Source: Arthrobacter sp. 9AX
GTDB lineage: Bacteria; Actinomycetota; Actinomycetes; Actinomycetales; Micrococcaceae
Assembly: GCF_902506095.1 (NCBI RefSeq)
Contig: NZ_LR733293.1
Coordinates: forward strand, 3,409,089 to 3,473,088
Reading direction: 5' to 3'
DNA: 64,000 bases
Under the pieces are notes generated by a model. It was not told where the DNA came from and made no database searches. It saw nothing but the letters and a program-made list of their open reading frames with translations. Numbering within the stretch: position 1 is the first letter of the stretch; every line of letters starts with the position of its first letter. A program made the position numbers and the translations under genes. Shown here piece after piece: positions 16,001 to 23,419 of this stretch.

Positions 16001-18183
16001 ACGGCTCGGTCAATGCCGACCGCATCCACGGCGGGGTGGACAACGACACGGTGTGGGGCGGCCCCGGCAACGACGTCATCGAAGGCGGCGACGGCGCCGA
16101 CACGGTGCTGGGCGGCGATGGAAACGACATCATCACCGACTCGAACGGCGACGACATCCTCAAGGGCGGGCCGGACAATGACGCGATCGACGGCGGCCCG
16201 GGCCTGGACCTGCTCCTCGGCGGGGACGGGCGTGACTTCATCAACGGCGGCGCGAACTCCAACGAAACCTTCGCCGGTGAAGACGACGACTTCGTGATCG
16301 CCGGCGAGGGCCTGGACGCCGTGTTTGGCGGCGGCGGGAACGACTGGGCGGAAGGCGGCGACGGCCCCGACCTGCTGATCGGCGACTCCAGCAACCTGTT
16401 CTTCCTGGACGATTCCCAGAAGCCCGGCCACGACATCCTGGTGGGCCAGGGCGGCGACGACGACTACGACATGGAAGGCGGGGATGACATCGGCGTGGCC
16501 GGAGCCGGGGTCGAAAGGGTGGCCGGCGCCTCCGGCTACGACTGGGAGATCGGCGAGCACGATCCGCAGCCGCAGGACGCGGACCTTGACCTCCCGATCG
16601 CACCGCTGGACATCCTCCAGGTGGGCGTCCGCGACAGGTACAACGAGGTGGAAGCGCTCTCCGGCGGTCCGTTCGATGACAAGCTCCGCGGCGACGACAT
16701 CATTCCCAAGACGAGGGGCGGCGGCGGTTTCATCGGCTGCGACGTATTGGACCAGGCCGGCGTGGACCGGATCAAGGGACTCAGCGAGCTCATCACGTCG
16801 CTGCCCACCCCGCTTGACGAAGTGGTCAACGCGTCCGCTTCCAAAGAATGCCCCGTACTCACGGGCCCCTCGGTCTGGGGCGAGGGCAACATCCTCCTGG
16901 GAGGCGGCGGAAGCGACCTGCTTGAGGGCCGCGGCGGCGATGACATCATCGACGGCGACCGGTACCTCAGCGTCCGGCTGAGCGTCCGCAGGGAAGCCAG
17001 CGACCCGGCAAGCGAAATCGGCAGCGCCACGGGAATGAACGCGCAGTACCAGCGCACGTCCGACGGCGCGCTGACCGGCCCGACGCTCCAGCAGGCAGTG
17101 TTCGCCGGCGCCGTGGACCCCGCCAACATCATCGTTGTCCGGGAAATCCTGAACTCCAGCGAAGGAACCGACACGGCCTACTTCGCGGACTTCGAAGCAA
17201 ACTACACCGTCACCACCACCGGCGGAGACGGCACCCTGGGCTCACCCGGATCCATCACCACCGTCCGGCACAACAACGGCCAGGACGGCACCGACACCCT
17301 CACCAACATCGAACAGCTCGCTTTCGGCAACGGAACCGCTGGAGGAGGCGACGACGTCGGCGAGGTGGAGGACGGCGTGGACGAGGGAGGCGAAGTCGGG
17401 GACGGAGCCGGCGAAGGAGAAGGCACCGAGGGCGATGACGGGGTGGTAGTCATCCCGGGCGACGGCGAAGTTGTGGTGGTTGTCCCCTCGACGCCGGGTA
17501 CGGAGCCCGCTCCCGGCACCACCCCGGTGGACCAGACCCCGATAGACCCCGCACCCGAGAACCCGGCACCGGTGGAGCAGACCCCAGTGGACCCACCAGC
17601 ACCCGCGGACCCCGCACCAGCGGACCCCGCACCGGCGAACCCGGAACCCGCGGACCCCGCACCGGCGAACCCGGCACCCGCGGACCCCGCACCAGTATCA
17701 GCCGGCTTCTTCGTCCGGACCGTTGACGCCACGGGAACCCAGGTGGGAGAAATCCTGACTGCCGAACCCGGTGCCACCAGGATCGTGGTGGGCGGCCTGG
17801 AGAACGGCGCCGCCTACAGGTTCCAGGTTGCCCCGGCCAGCGGCGGCGAACCGTTGTTCTCGGACCTGAGCGAACCCGTGGTCCCCGGCACGGCTGGGGA
17901 CACGCGCCGCACCGACCAGGATGCGCCTCTGGCGGGATCCGGGACGGACCAGCCGCAGGCGCCAGGCGCTGCTCCCTTCGGCGGGGCGTTCGGAACAGCA
18001 CCGGTGGTCACCCTGGCGGCCCTGGCGCACTACCTTTCCACAAATCCCGGAACCGCAGCCTTCGCCATCACCACGGGAGGCCTGTTGGCGGCCTGTGCAC
18101 TGTTGGCCTACAAGCTGTACCGTGCCCGGGCCAACGCCAGAAAGGAAAAGTCCAAGGAACCAGCAAGTTCTGCAACGGCCTGA
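13024..18183 (+). CDS. Very large secreted heme peroxidase with RTX repeats and C-terminal anchor
   Basis: This 1719-aa protein has a long signal peptide (cleavage near AHAV) and an animal-type heme peroxidase domain over about residues 180-960. FGQFFDHGID (near 255) fits the distal histidine region, AIHQVFHSEHDRL (near 530) the catalytic arginine/histidine region, and YRFGHSML (near 635) the proximal histidine. Glycine/aspartate-rich RTX nonapeptide repeats of the GGxGxD type follow (about 1000-1120, with more near 1300), predicted to bind calcium. A proline-rich PADPAP spacer (about 1490-1560) and an Fn3-like stretch lead to a membrane helix and basic tail at the C terminus. ATG 13024 is preferred over GTG/TTG starts further upstream. 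Confidence 0.88.
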   Translation: MKASSRQHTRAPKTQGTRPRFRFLAASGAFALAASMGLPPIAAHAVQAPTGAGFTVTPADLSFILKQIKIAEAHVANTTSETGPCGALVGTGPNQLASPLLSHGLRTVDGSCNNLQPGQETYGASDQVFPRLGSKSFTAAESGSFGGPPAATSYTQKSGSVFDSRPRTISNLIADQTSTNPAAVAAAGFPARTQGNTGVVPCTTDPIPDADPPVKAAPDGCVPSHNTLFIPNVTTDVGLSPPYNSLFTLFGQFFDHGIDQTVKGGGTVYVPLKADDPLIAGPDHVFGNADDLNPHMRFMVLTRGQNQPGQDGKPGTADDVQDALNTNSPWVDQSQTYSSHSSHQVFLREYAKNSTGNPVSTGRMLGGPAGTPTAGGMATWHDTKRQARELLGIQLLDKDVLNVPMLAADAYGKFIPGPKNGLPQFVTRSGLVEADRTANGGLGTLVPQDVLYFNTPFLTDIAHNADPSPQDADHNPATPPAAPAPDSDKAASADFAGQAPGTYDDEMLDAHFIAGDGRVNENIGLTAIHQVFHSEHDRLVGDIKRVLTNDTSTKGTAALAEWKLASGAEGWNGERLFQAARFIAEMEYQHLVFEEFARKIQPGINPFEPFAFSQTDINPAVSAEFAHAVYRFGHSMLTETISRRNEDSPGADKVFGTSDDVRGSQNDLSLLEGFLNPPAYTDGGPAGALTSEEAAGSIIMGMSDQVGSELDEFVTDTLRNKLLGLPMDLAAINLTRARSEGLPTLNGLRRELHGATNDSQLKPYTNWIDFGEHIKHPASLVNFVAAYGRHPSIVEATTLEGKRKAARLIVSPDALAGEVAPEDAVAFMNSTDGWANKGTSSITGLDDIDLWMGGLAERTNLFGGLLGSTFNYVFESQMTDLQNGDRLYYLARTPGMNLMAQLEGNSFAEMMMRNTNAKALKADAFATADCKFELKNLNGTPKGFASAGNTVADDPTTECSESALLIRMPDGTIKYRASNSVDPGGINGQAVYNGSVNADRIHGGVDNDTVWGGPGNDVIEGGDGADTVLGGDGNDIITDSNGDDILKGGPDNDAIDGGPGLDLLLGGDGRDFINGGANSNETFAGEDDDFVIAGEGLDAVFGGGGNDWAEGGDGPDLLIGDSSNLFFLDDSQKPGHDILVGQGGDDDYDMEGGDDIGVAGAGVERVAGASGYDWEIGEHDPQPQDADLDLPIAPLDILQVGVRDRYNEVEALSGGPFDDKLRGDDIIPKTRGGGGFIGCDVLDQAGVDRIKGLSELITSLPTPLDEVVNASASKECPVLTGPSVWGEGNILLGGGGSDLLEGRGGDDIIDGDRYLSVRLSVRREASDPASEIGSATGMNAQYQRTSDGALTGPTLQQAVFAGAVDPANIIVVREILNSSEGTDTAYFADFEANYTVTTTGGDGTLGSPGSITTVRHNNGQDGTDTLTNIEQLAFGNGTAGGGDDVGEVEDGVDEGGEVGDGAGEGEGTEGDDGVVVIPGDGEVVVVVPSTPGTEPAPGTTPVDQTPIDPAPENPAPVEQTPVDPPAPADPAPADPAPANPEPADPAPANPAPADPAPVSAGFFVRTVDATGTQVGEILTAEPGATRIVVGGLENGAAYRFQVAPASGGEPLFSDLSEPVVPGTAGDTRRTDQDAPLAGSGTDQPQAPGAAPFGGAFGTAPVVTLAALAHYLSTNPGTAAFAITTGGLLAACALLAYKLYRARANARKEKSKEPASSATA

Positions 18184-18185
18184 CA

Positions 18186-18219
18186 AACCGGGAGCACGCC
18201 GCACGGCGTGCTCCCGGTT
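18186..18219 (+). terminator. Hairpin terminator after the peroxidase gene
   Basis: A 15-bp perfect inverted repeat (AACCGGGAGCACGCC and its complement) with a 4-base loop starts 2 bp after the peroxidase stop. The T-run is weak (GGTTGG), so it may also act as an mRNA-stabilising hairpin. Confidence 0.7.
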
Positions 18220-18310
18220 GGCCGTTCGTACCGCGATACCTTGGAAGACAGGGAAACACCAAGGTTGGGTGCACAGGATTCCCCAGCATCCCATCACTAA
18301 CGTCGTAAGC

Positions 18311-18655
18311 ATGTTTACTTGTTCAGTCCTTCGGTGTACGAATCCGGGCGTCGCCTTTACGGCAGGCAGCCAAAACCTCGTGGCTGGCTATCACGAGGCT
18401 TACGTCTGTGCGCAGCACAAGGCGTTGATCGAAGCCGGCGCACCCTGGGACATGGAAGGCCGTTCCGTGCTGATGGGCCGGGACCTGGCGCCGATCCTCA
18501 ACAGCTGGTCCGCCCGCCCCAGCGCGGGATCCGAGGGCTTCACCCTCACCCTGGAGATCGCCGGCCAGATCAAGCCCGTGGAGGTTTTCCTGATGCCTGA
18601 GGAGGCGAAGACGCTGTCCTCATTCATCGACGCGGCAAACAACGACGGCGGATGA
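18311..18655 (+). CDS. Small C-x4-C...C-x2-H protein, family copy 1
   Basis: This 114-aa protein of unknown function has CSVLRC near the N terminus and VCAQH near residue 33. Together these give a C-x4-C...C-x2-H set that could hold one zinc ion. A conserved body follows: GAPWDMEGRSVL, APILNSW, PSAGSEGFTLTLE, and a C-terminal helix PEEAKTLSSFI. Three paralogues in the window (32529, 44568, 47067) share the same order. ATG 18311 aligns with the paralogues' starts. The segment TTCCCCAGCATC about 30 bp upstream also occurs before the copy at 47408. No named family is recognised. Confidence 0.8.
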   Translation: MFTCSVLRCTNPGVAFTAGSQNLVAGYHEAYVCAQHKALIEAGAPWDMEGRSVLMGRDLAPILNSWSARPSAGSEGFTLTLEIAGQIKPVEVFLMPEEAKTLSSFIDAANNDGG

Positions 18656-18703
18656 GGGCTTAAAGCTCCCCCGCTCCCCGACCTGGGCGGCCACCAACGC
18701 AGC

Positions 18704-18743
18704 ACGACGTCGGCTCCTCACTGAGGGGCCGACGTCGTACTTT
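18704..18743. terminator. Hairpin terminator between the small protein and lepB
   Basis: ACGACGTCGGC (18704-18714) pairs with its complement at 18728-18738, followed by a short T-run. It lies about 50 bp after the stop of the small C4-type gene. The rest of 18744-18935 holds no credible gene. Confidence 0.6.
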
Positions 18744-18935
18744 GCAGGCCCGAGCCGGCGCCCGCGGCAAGGCCCCCTTCTCAGCCCCCTTCTCCACTTC
18801 AAGCTTTCTCCAAGGTGGTCCCAGTGGCACAGAGGACCGCCGGCGCGCCCATCAGTGGACGTCCGGTCAGGCTGAAACCTCATGAATGTGGGTGATGAAT
18901 GGCACGTGCCTGGAAGGTGGCTCCCTGCGGGAAAA

Positions 18936-19493
18936 CTACTTCCGGCCGGCCAGCAGCGTGCCCTGGACCGCCGCAAGGGGCACGGGCCCGAAGTCCCTTG
19001 AGTCAATGGAGACGGCGCGGTTGTCGCCCAGCACAAAGACGCTGCCGGCCGGCACCTGCACCGGGCCGAAGTAGGTGGCGTCGATGCGGCTGTGGTCGAT
19101 GAAAGGCTCGGGCACCGCGACGTCGTCCACGTACAGTTCAGCGTCGCGGATGGCGACGCTCTGGCCCTCCCCCGCGACCACGCGCTTGATGACCGTGTGT
19201 CCGTCCACGGGGCTGGTGAAAGCCACCACATCCCCGTTCCGGATCGAGCCCGCCGGCTTATAGAGCAGCACGACGGCGCCGGTAGCGATGGTGGGCTCCA
19301 TGCTGTCCGAGGAGACAGTGAGGGGTTCCACCAGCCACGCGCGGGAGGCCAGCAGGGCCAGGGCAGGAATGAGGGCGGCCGCAACAAGGCGGGTGCGTTT
19401 CGGAAGGGGCAGCGCCGATGACCACGGACGACGGCGGTCCGCAAGCCGCCGCCGTCCGTGGGGTTTTTGTGGTGCCTGCTCAGTCGTTGTCAT
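18936..19493 (-). CDS. lepB: Signal peptidase I
   Basis: This is a type I signal peptidase of 185 aa that cleaves Sec/Tat signal peptides at the outer face of the membrane. One N-terminal membrane helix (about residues 35-55) precedes the catalytic serine S64 in SSDSMEPT. The catalytic lysine is K103 in VIKRVVAGEG, and the GDNRAVSIDSRDFG box is intact. It overlaps the end of the multicopper oxidase gene by 14 bp, so it may serve mainly that exported enzyme. A second, SipW-type peptidase lies at 39306. Confidence 0.93.
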   Translation of the reverse strand: MTTTEQAPQKPHGRRRLADRRRPWSSALPLPKRTRLVAAALIPALALLASRAWLVEPLTVSSDSMEPTIATGAVVLLYKPAGSIRNGDVVAFTSPVDGHTVIKRVVAGEGQSVAIRDAELYVDDVAVPEPFIDHSRIDATYFGPVQVPAGSVFVLGDNRAVSIDSRDFGPVPLAAVQGTLLAGRK

Positions 19494-21090
19494 CGTCCCA
19501 TTCAGCCTTGGCCGCCGTCATGGGATCGTTCTCGTCCGGGTCGCTGTCCTTCAGTCCTACCCGGAACTGGGCCATCATGTCGTGGTCCTCGTGCGGCAGG
19601 TTGTGGCAGTGCATCATGTACACACCCTTGTTCGGGGTGAACTTCATCAGGAGCCGGACGGTCTCGCCTTCGCCGACGTACACCACGTCCTTTGGACCGC
19701 GTTCGTGCGCGAAGGGCGCCTGTCCGTTGCGGCTGATGACCTGGAAATCCACCAGGTGGATATGGACCGGGTGGAACCAGCCGCCGGAGGAGTTCTCGAT
19801 TTCCCAGATCTCCACCGAGTTGAGCGCAGGATCGGCCACCACCTTCTTGTAGCCGCTGGCGATGACGTCCTGCCAGCTGTCATCGTTGATGGTCCACAGG
19901 TTGGTGGTGTCGTTCCGCTTGACCTTGAACTTGCGGGTTTTCACGGACTGGCCTGCGGTCAGCGACATGGCTTCGCTGCCCGCCAGGGTGGTTGGAATCC
20001 GGTTCCAGGTGGGGTCTGAGGTGTCCACCGCATCGTCGGTGACATCGAACGCCATGATCTTGTTGGTGAAGTCGTAGTCCACGTTGTTCCTGTTGGACAG
20101 GTTCCGCAGCTCGATCCGCTGCCCTGTCTTGTACTTCCGGAAATCGATCAGGACCTCGTACCGCTCCGCGCCGCCGTGCCGGTAGCTCGCCACGCTCTGC
20201 GCCGCCGGCATCAGGCCGCCGTCCGTGGAAACCACCACCAGCGGATCGCCGGTACTAAGCGTGGGACGCAGGGAACGGGAGATGGAGCAGTTCAGGATCC
20301 GGAAGCGGTACACGCGCTTCTGCACCTTCATCACCGGCCAGGGCTTCCCGTTGACCAGGATCACGTCGCCCCACAGGCCCGAGTGGGTGTTGTCGTCGTA
20401 GCCCAGCGCTCCGTCGGCGGCGAACATCACATCGTTGATGGTCAGTGCCACGTCGAAATCGCCCTGCGGGAGCAGTTTTCGTTCGATGGGATCGTGCATG
20501 TGGTACTGCGCCACGAGGCCGGAGTAGGCGTTGAGGGCCGTGAAGTGGACGCCGTGGTCGTGGTACCACAGGGTGCGGGCGGGCTGGAAGTTGGGGTAGT
20601 GGTAGTCCTTGTGGAACCCCGGGAGGGTGATGTCACTGGCGTAGCCGTCGTACTGCGGCAGGGACGCCGATCCGTGCAGGTGCGTGGAAGTGGACAGGGT
20701 GTGCCCGTCCAGCGCATGCTGCGCCGGAAGCTTGTTCCGGACCCGCAACACCGCTTTGGTGCCCTGGTCCAGGCTGATGGTGGGCCCGGGGAACATCCCG
20801 TTGTAGCCGAGGATCGGGGTGGTCAACCGGGGCAGGATCTGGGCATTGGCGGCCTGCTCGGTCACCTGGTAGTAGTTGACGGGCGCGCCGTCGACCGGAT
20901 CAATCCCGGTGGAGCTCGGCCTCAGGAAAGGTGCCTGGCGGAACTCTGCCTGGAAGGGCCGGGGCATCTCCTTGTCACTGAGCCGGCTGGCCGACTTGGC
21001 CTCCACCGATCCCGTGGGCAGCAGGGCGGCCCCTGCTCCCAGGACTCCGAGTCCTCCGGTTAACAGCACTTGGCGCCGTGAAATTGTCAT
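19480..21090 (-). CDS. Exported multicopper oxidase (CotA/bilirubin oxidase-like)
   Basis: This is a 536-aa oxidase that would couple substrate oxidation to reduction of O2 to water. A twin-arginine signal (ISRRQVLLTGG) indicates folded export via Tat. The copper-ligand motifs are all present: HLHG (near residue 137), WYHDHG (near 175), HPVHIHL (near 445) and HCHNLPHEDHDMM (near 495), completing the type 1 and trinuclear sites. It is encoded between a small exported protein (upstream) and signal peptidase I (overlapping downstream). Laccase, metal oxidase or bilirubin-oxidase activity cannot be separated from sequence. Confidence 0.93.
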   Translation of the reverse strand: MTISRRQVLLTGGLGVLGAGAALLPTGSVEAKSASRLSDKEMPRPFQAEFRQAPFLRPSSTGIDPVDGAPVNYYQVTEQAANAQILPRLTTPILGYNGMFPGPTISLDQGTKAVLRVRNKLPAQHALDGHTLSTSTHLHGSASLPQYDGYASDITLPGFHKDYHYPNFQPARTLWYHDHGVHFTALNAYSGLVAQYHMHDPIERKLLPQGDFDVALTINDVMFAADGALGYDDNTHSGLWGDVILVNGKPWPVMKVQKRVYRFRILNCSISRSLRPTLSTGDPLVVVSTDGGLMPAAQSVASYRHGGAERYEVLIDFRKYKTGQRIELRNLSNRNNVDYDFTNKIMAFDVTDDAVDTSDPTWNRIPTTLAGSEAMSLTAGQSVKTRKFKVKRNDTTNLWTINDDSWQDVIASGYKKVVADPALNSVEIWEIENSSGGWFHPVHIHLVDFQVISRNGQAPFAHERGPKDVVYVGEGETVRLLMKFTPNKGVYMMHCHNLPHEDHDMMAQFRVGLKDSDPDENDPMTAAKAEWDDDND

Positions 21091-21222
21091 GGTTGGCCTC
21101 CTTCGTTCATGCTCAGACTGTGCCGGACCCAGGTTGTAGATTTCCTGCGCAGTGCTCCCCCGCTCTTGGGGAAACCATGAAAGCCGCGCGGCCTCAGGCA
21201 GTCCGGCAGTCCCGCGGTCCGG

Positions 21223-21735
21223 CTATGTGCCTCCCCGGTGGTGACCGGCACCCAGGGACAGGCCGGGGCCGCCGGGCAGTTCCAGGGCGAGGTCAATGGC
21301 CCGGTCAGGGAGCTCGTACACGAGTGTGGCGCTGATGCTTTCCCCTTGCCGGGCCGTGGCCGGCGCAGGCGAAAACCACACCGGCTCCCACTTCCCGCCG
21401 CCCAGGGACGATACTGCGTAGTGGGACGGGTCGAAGCGCAGGCCGTCCTGTTCCATGGCCGTGAGCTCCAGCAGGATGCGGACCCGGTGCAGTTCTGCCC
21501 CTGGCGGACTGGCGAGCACTGCGGGAGCTGTGGGTGGTGCCCATCCGTCCGCCTCAAGGGGAATCACACCGTTGATGCGGGCAACGCCACCGTCCAGGTT
21601 CCCCGCTGCGCCCAGCAGTGCCGGTGGCGTCCGCGGTGGCGCCATCAGGATGCTGGCCACCAAAGCGGCTGCGAGTGTGAGCAGAAGTGCCGGCGCAAGG
21701 ATCCTGGTGCGCTTGAGCAGTGCTGTTGATGCCAT
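21223..21735 (-). CDS. Uncharacterised membrane-anchored protein next to the multicopper oxidase
   Basis: This 170-aa protein has an N-terminal membrane helix (about residues 10-32) and an extracytoplasmic domain with a predicted beta-rich pattern (RVRILLELTAME, ISATLVYELPD). I recognise no family. It lies 132 bp upstream of the multicopper oxidase on the same strand, so an accessory role in copper loading or anchoring is possible but unproven. The ATG at 21735 is followed by a lysine/arginine pair typical of a membrane anchor. Confidence 0.7.
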   Translation of the reverse strand: MASTALLKRTRILAPALLLTLAAALVASILMAPPRTPPALLGAAGNLDGGVARINGVIPLEADGWAPPTAPAVLASPPGAELHRVRILLELTAMEQDGLRFDPSHYAVSSLGGGKWEPVWFSPAPATARQGESISATLVYELPDRAIDLALELPGGPGLSLGAGHHRGGT

Positions 21736-21761
21736 AGCGGGCAGTCTCCCGGCGGCTCCTA

Positions 21762-21806
21762 GGGAACTCCTAGGAGTTTTTCCAGGACTCTTGAGGAATT
21801 CTTGCC
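21762..21806. promoter_or_regulatory. Regulatory block upstream of the multicopper oxidase operon
   Basis: Two motifs stand together 27-71 bp before the minus-strand operon: the 13-mer GGGAACTCCTAGG (21762-21774), related to 4079 and 9926, and CTTGAG-N5-CTTGCC (21790-21806), related to 710-737 and 23302-23318. Either could control the multicopper oxidase operon or the divergent GAF-ANTAR gene. Confidence 0.4.
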
Positions 21807-21941
21807 CGTATCTGTCCGCAGTCCTTGAGCCCGCAGGTGGACAGTAAACCCAAGCACAGCCGGAAGGCGCCCTGTATGGATCCAGGCGGAAGGCCGTCGT
21901 CGTACTCCTGCGGACGGAGCAGGTAACGTACTGACGAAAAG

Positions 21942-21958
21942 CGAGTACCCGGTACTCG
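21942..21958. promoter_or_regulatory. Palindromic operator candidate, copy 2 (CGAGTA-N5-TACTCG)
   Basis: This is a perfect 6-bp inverted repeat with a 5-base spacer, 87 bp before the GAF-ANTAR start at 22046. It matches copies at 2705 and 29526 in layout and in the G/C-rich sequence that follows. Confidence 0.65.
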
Positions 21959-22045
21959 TGTGCCCCCTGCCCCTGCCCTCATAACCTGCAACCAGAAGTA
22001 CAGCGACGGACACGTGCCCGTCGTCCACTGTTATGGGGGGCAGTC

Positions 22046-22849
22046 ATGAGGACAGAAATCCGGGGACGCAAAGCACATCACCACCTCGGTGTAGGCGGTG
22101 AGGGCAGCCATACAACCCCGCCCCAGGATCACGAACCGGCCTTGCCGGAACCGGCGCCCGTTTTGGATCTTCGCGCGGAAACCGACGAGGATTCCCTCTA
22201 CCTCCTGACCCTCGCTGCGGTCTCGTCACTGCCGGAGATTGCCGGCTCCGTTGAGTGCGCCGTGACACTCCCCCGGCGGGAGTGGGAAGTCCTGATGTCA
22301 GGCACCAGTGACCTTGCCATGGACGTCGCCCGGCGGGACCAGGAAAGCGGCCACGGACCGGTGTCCCGGGCACTTGCCGGGCAGCCGGCATTCATCATCA
22401 ACGGCTACACAACGGACACCCGTTGGCCCGCCTACTGGGAACCCCTGGCGGACGCCGGGTACCGGTCCATTGCCTCGGTACCCCTGATGCTGGAGGGCGG
22501 CAGGGTGGCAGCGTTGACCCTGCTGGCTGACCAGGACGACGTCTTCACCCCTTCGGTGCAGCGGCGCCTCATCGCATTCGGGCACGTGGCGGCCACCAGC
22601 TACGCGATGGCGGCAGAGCTTAGGACGGCCAGGGCCACCGCGGACCAGTTGCGCAGTGCCATGCAGGGCCGGACCTCCATCGACGTCGCATGCGGTGTCA
22701 TCATGGGGCAGAACCGGTGCTCCTACGAGGACGCCTTCCAGATGCTCGCCAAGGCCTCGAGCCACCGGAACGTCAAAGTGCGGCTGGTCGCGGAATCGAT
22801 ACTCACGGATTTACCCGGCGGAGCTCCCGCCACGCACTTCAAGGGCTGA
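22046..22849 (+). CDS. GAF-ANTAR domain regulator, copy 2
   Basis: This 267-aa regulator has the same architecture as the protein at 2799: a GAF-like domain (about residues 35-190, with GHGPVSRALAG and GYRSIASVPLML) and a C-terminal ANTAR domain (about 195-255, RTSIDVACGVIMGQNRCSYEDA). The ANTAR core is almost identical to copy 1, whereas the N-terminal 35 residues differ. The ATG at 22046 follows GGGGGG. An Hpt-like gene follows directly, repeating the module at 2799-4035. The palindrome at 21942 suggests shared control. Confidence 0.92.
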   Translation: MRTEIRGRKAHHHLGVGGEGSHTTPPQDHEPALPEPAPVLDLRAETDEDSLYLLTLAAVSSLPEIAGSVECAVTLPRREWEVLMSGTSDLAMDVARRDQESGHGPVSRALAGQPAFIINGYTTDTRWPAYWEPLADAGYRSIASVPLMLEGGRVAALTLLADQDDVFTPSVQRRLIAFGHVAATSYAMAAELRTARATADQLRSAMQGRTSIDVACGVIMGQNRCSYEDAFQMLAKASSHRNVKVRLVAESILTDLPGGAPATHFKG

Positions 22850-22879
22850 GTGGTGTACGTAGCTGACGGGAGTTCAGCG

Positions 22880-23272
22880 ATGACACAGAGCGAGGACGAC
22901 GCGCGGCCCCTTCTCAACAGCACCGTTTTGGACAGGCTCCGTGCCGAGCTGGACCAGGACGAAGGCATCTGGAAAATCTTCGTCCAGGACTTCGTCGCCC
23001 ACCTTCCCGCCAGGATCGAAAAGCTTCGCCTTGCGCTGACAACCGGGGACCCGGTGGGGGCGATGGACGCCGTCCTGAGCCTGAAGACGTCCAGCCAGAT
23101 GGTGGGTGCCGAACGGCTCGCTGGCCTGGCGCTGGACATGGAGCGGCTGCTTCGCGTCGATCACCACGACGACGGCCCTGCCGTGGTGTTGCCGCGGCTC
23201 GCCGCCGTTCATCTCACCGAGCTCCGGAGATGCACGCAGCAGACGACCTTCCTTCTGCAGCGTCACCTGTAG
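22880..23272 (+). CDS. Hpt-like protein lacking the phospho-histidine, copy 2
   Basis: This 130-aa protein is very close to the one at 3610, sharing FVxxLPxR, LTTGD, AVLSLKTSSQMVGAERLA. The Hpt histidine is replaced by leucine 66. ATG 22880 with GACGGGAG upstream is preferred to the GTG at 22850 that abuts the preceding stop. It is expected to be co-expressed with the GAF-ANTAR gene 30 bp upstream, making this the second complete GAF-ANTAR/Hpt-like module. Confidence 0.82.
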   Translation: MTQSEDDARPLLNSTVLDRLRAELDQDEGIWKIFVQDFVAHLPARIEKLRLALTTGDPVGAMDAVLSLKTSSQMVGAERLAGLALDMERLLRVDHHDDGPAVVLPRLAAVHLTELRRCTQQTTFLLQRHL

Positions 23273-23301
23273 GTGCTACGCGCATTCGCCACCCCAAGAA
23301 A

Positions 23302-23318
23302 CTTGAGCGGATCTTGAG
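23302..23318. promoter_or_regulatory. Candidate response-regulator site: CTTGAG-N5-CTTGAG
   Basis: Two perfect CTTGAG copies lie at an 11-bp period, about 100 bp before the GH26-like gene. The same spacing is seen at 710-737 and 21790-21806. Confidence 0.5.
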
Positions 23319-23419
23319 ACTTTTGCACCGGGGGGACCTTAGGATCATGGCAGTGCCTGCAGGCACCGAACTGACGGCTGCCGGACTGGCAGCCCCGACG
23401 ATTGCGGGGACCGATCGCT

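Noticed and set aside
21942..21958. The 17-bp palindrome as an ANTAR RNA target
   Set aside because: Known ANTAR targets are paired hairpins with six-base loops. These sites give a single stem with a five-base loop and no second hairpin, so a DNA operator is more likely.
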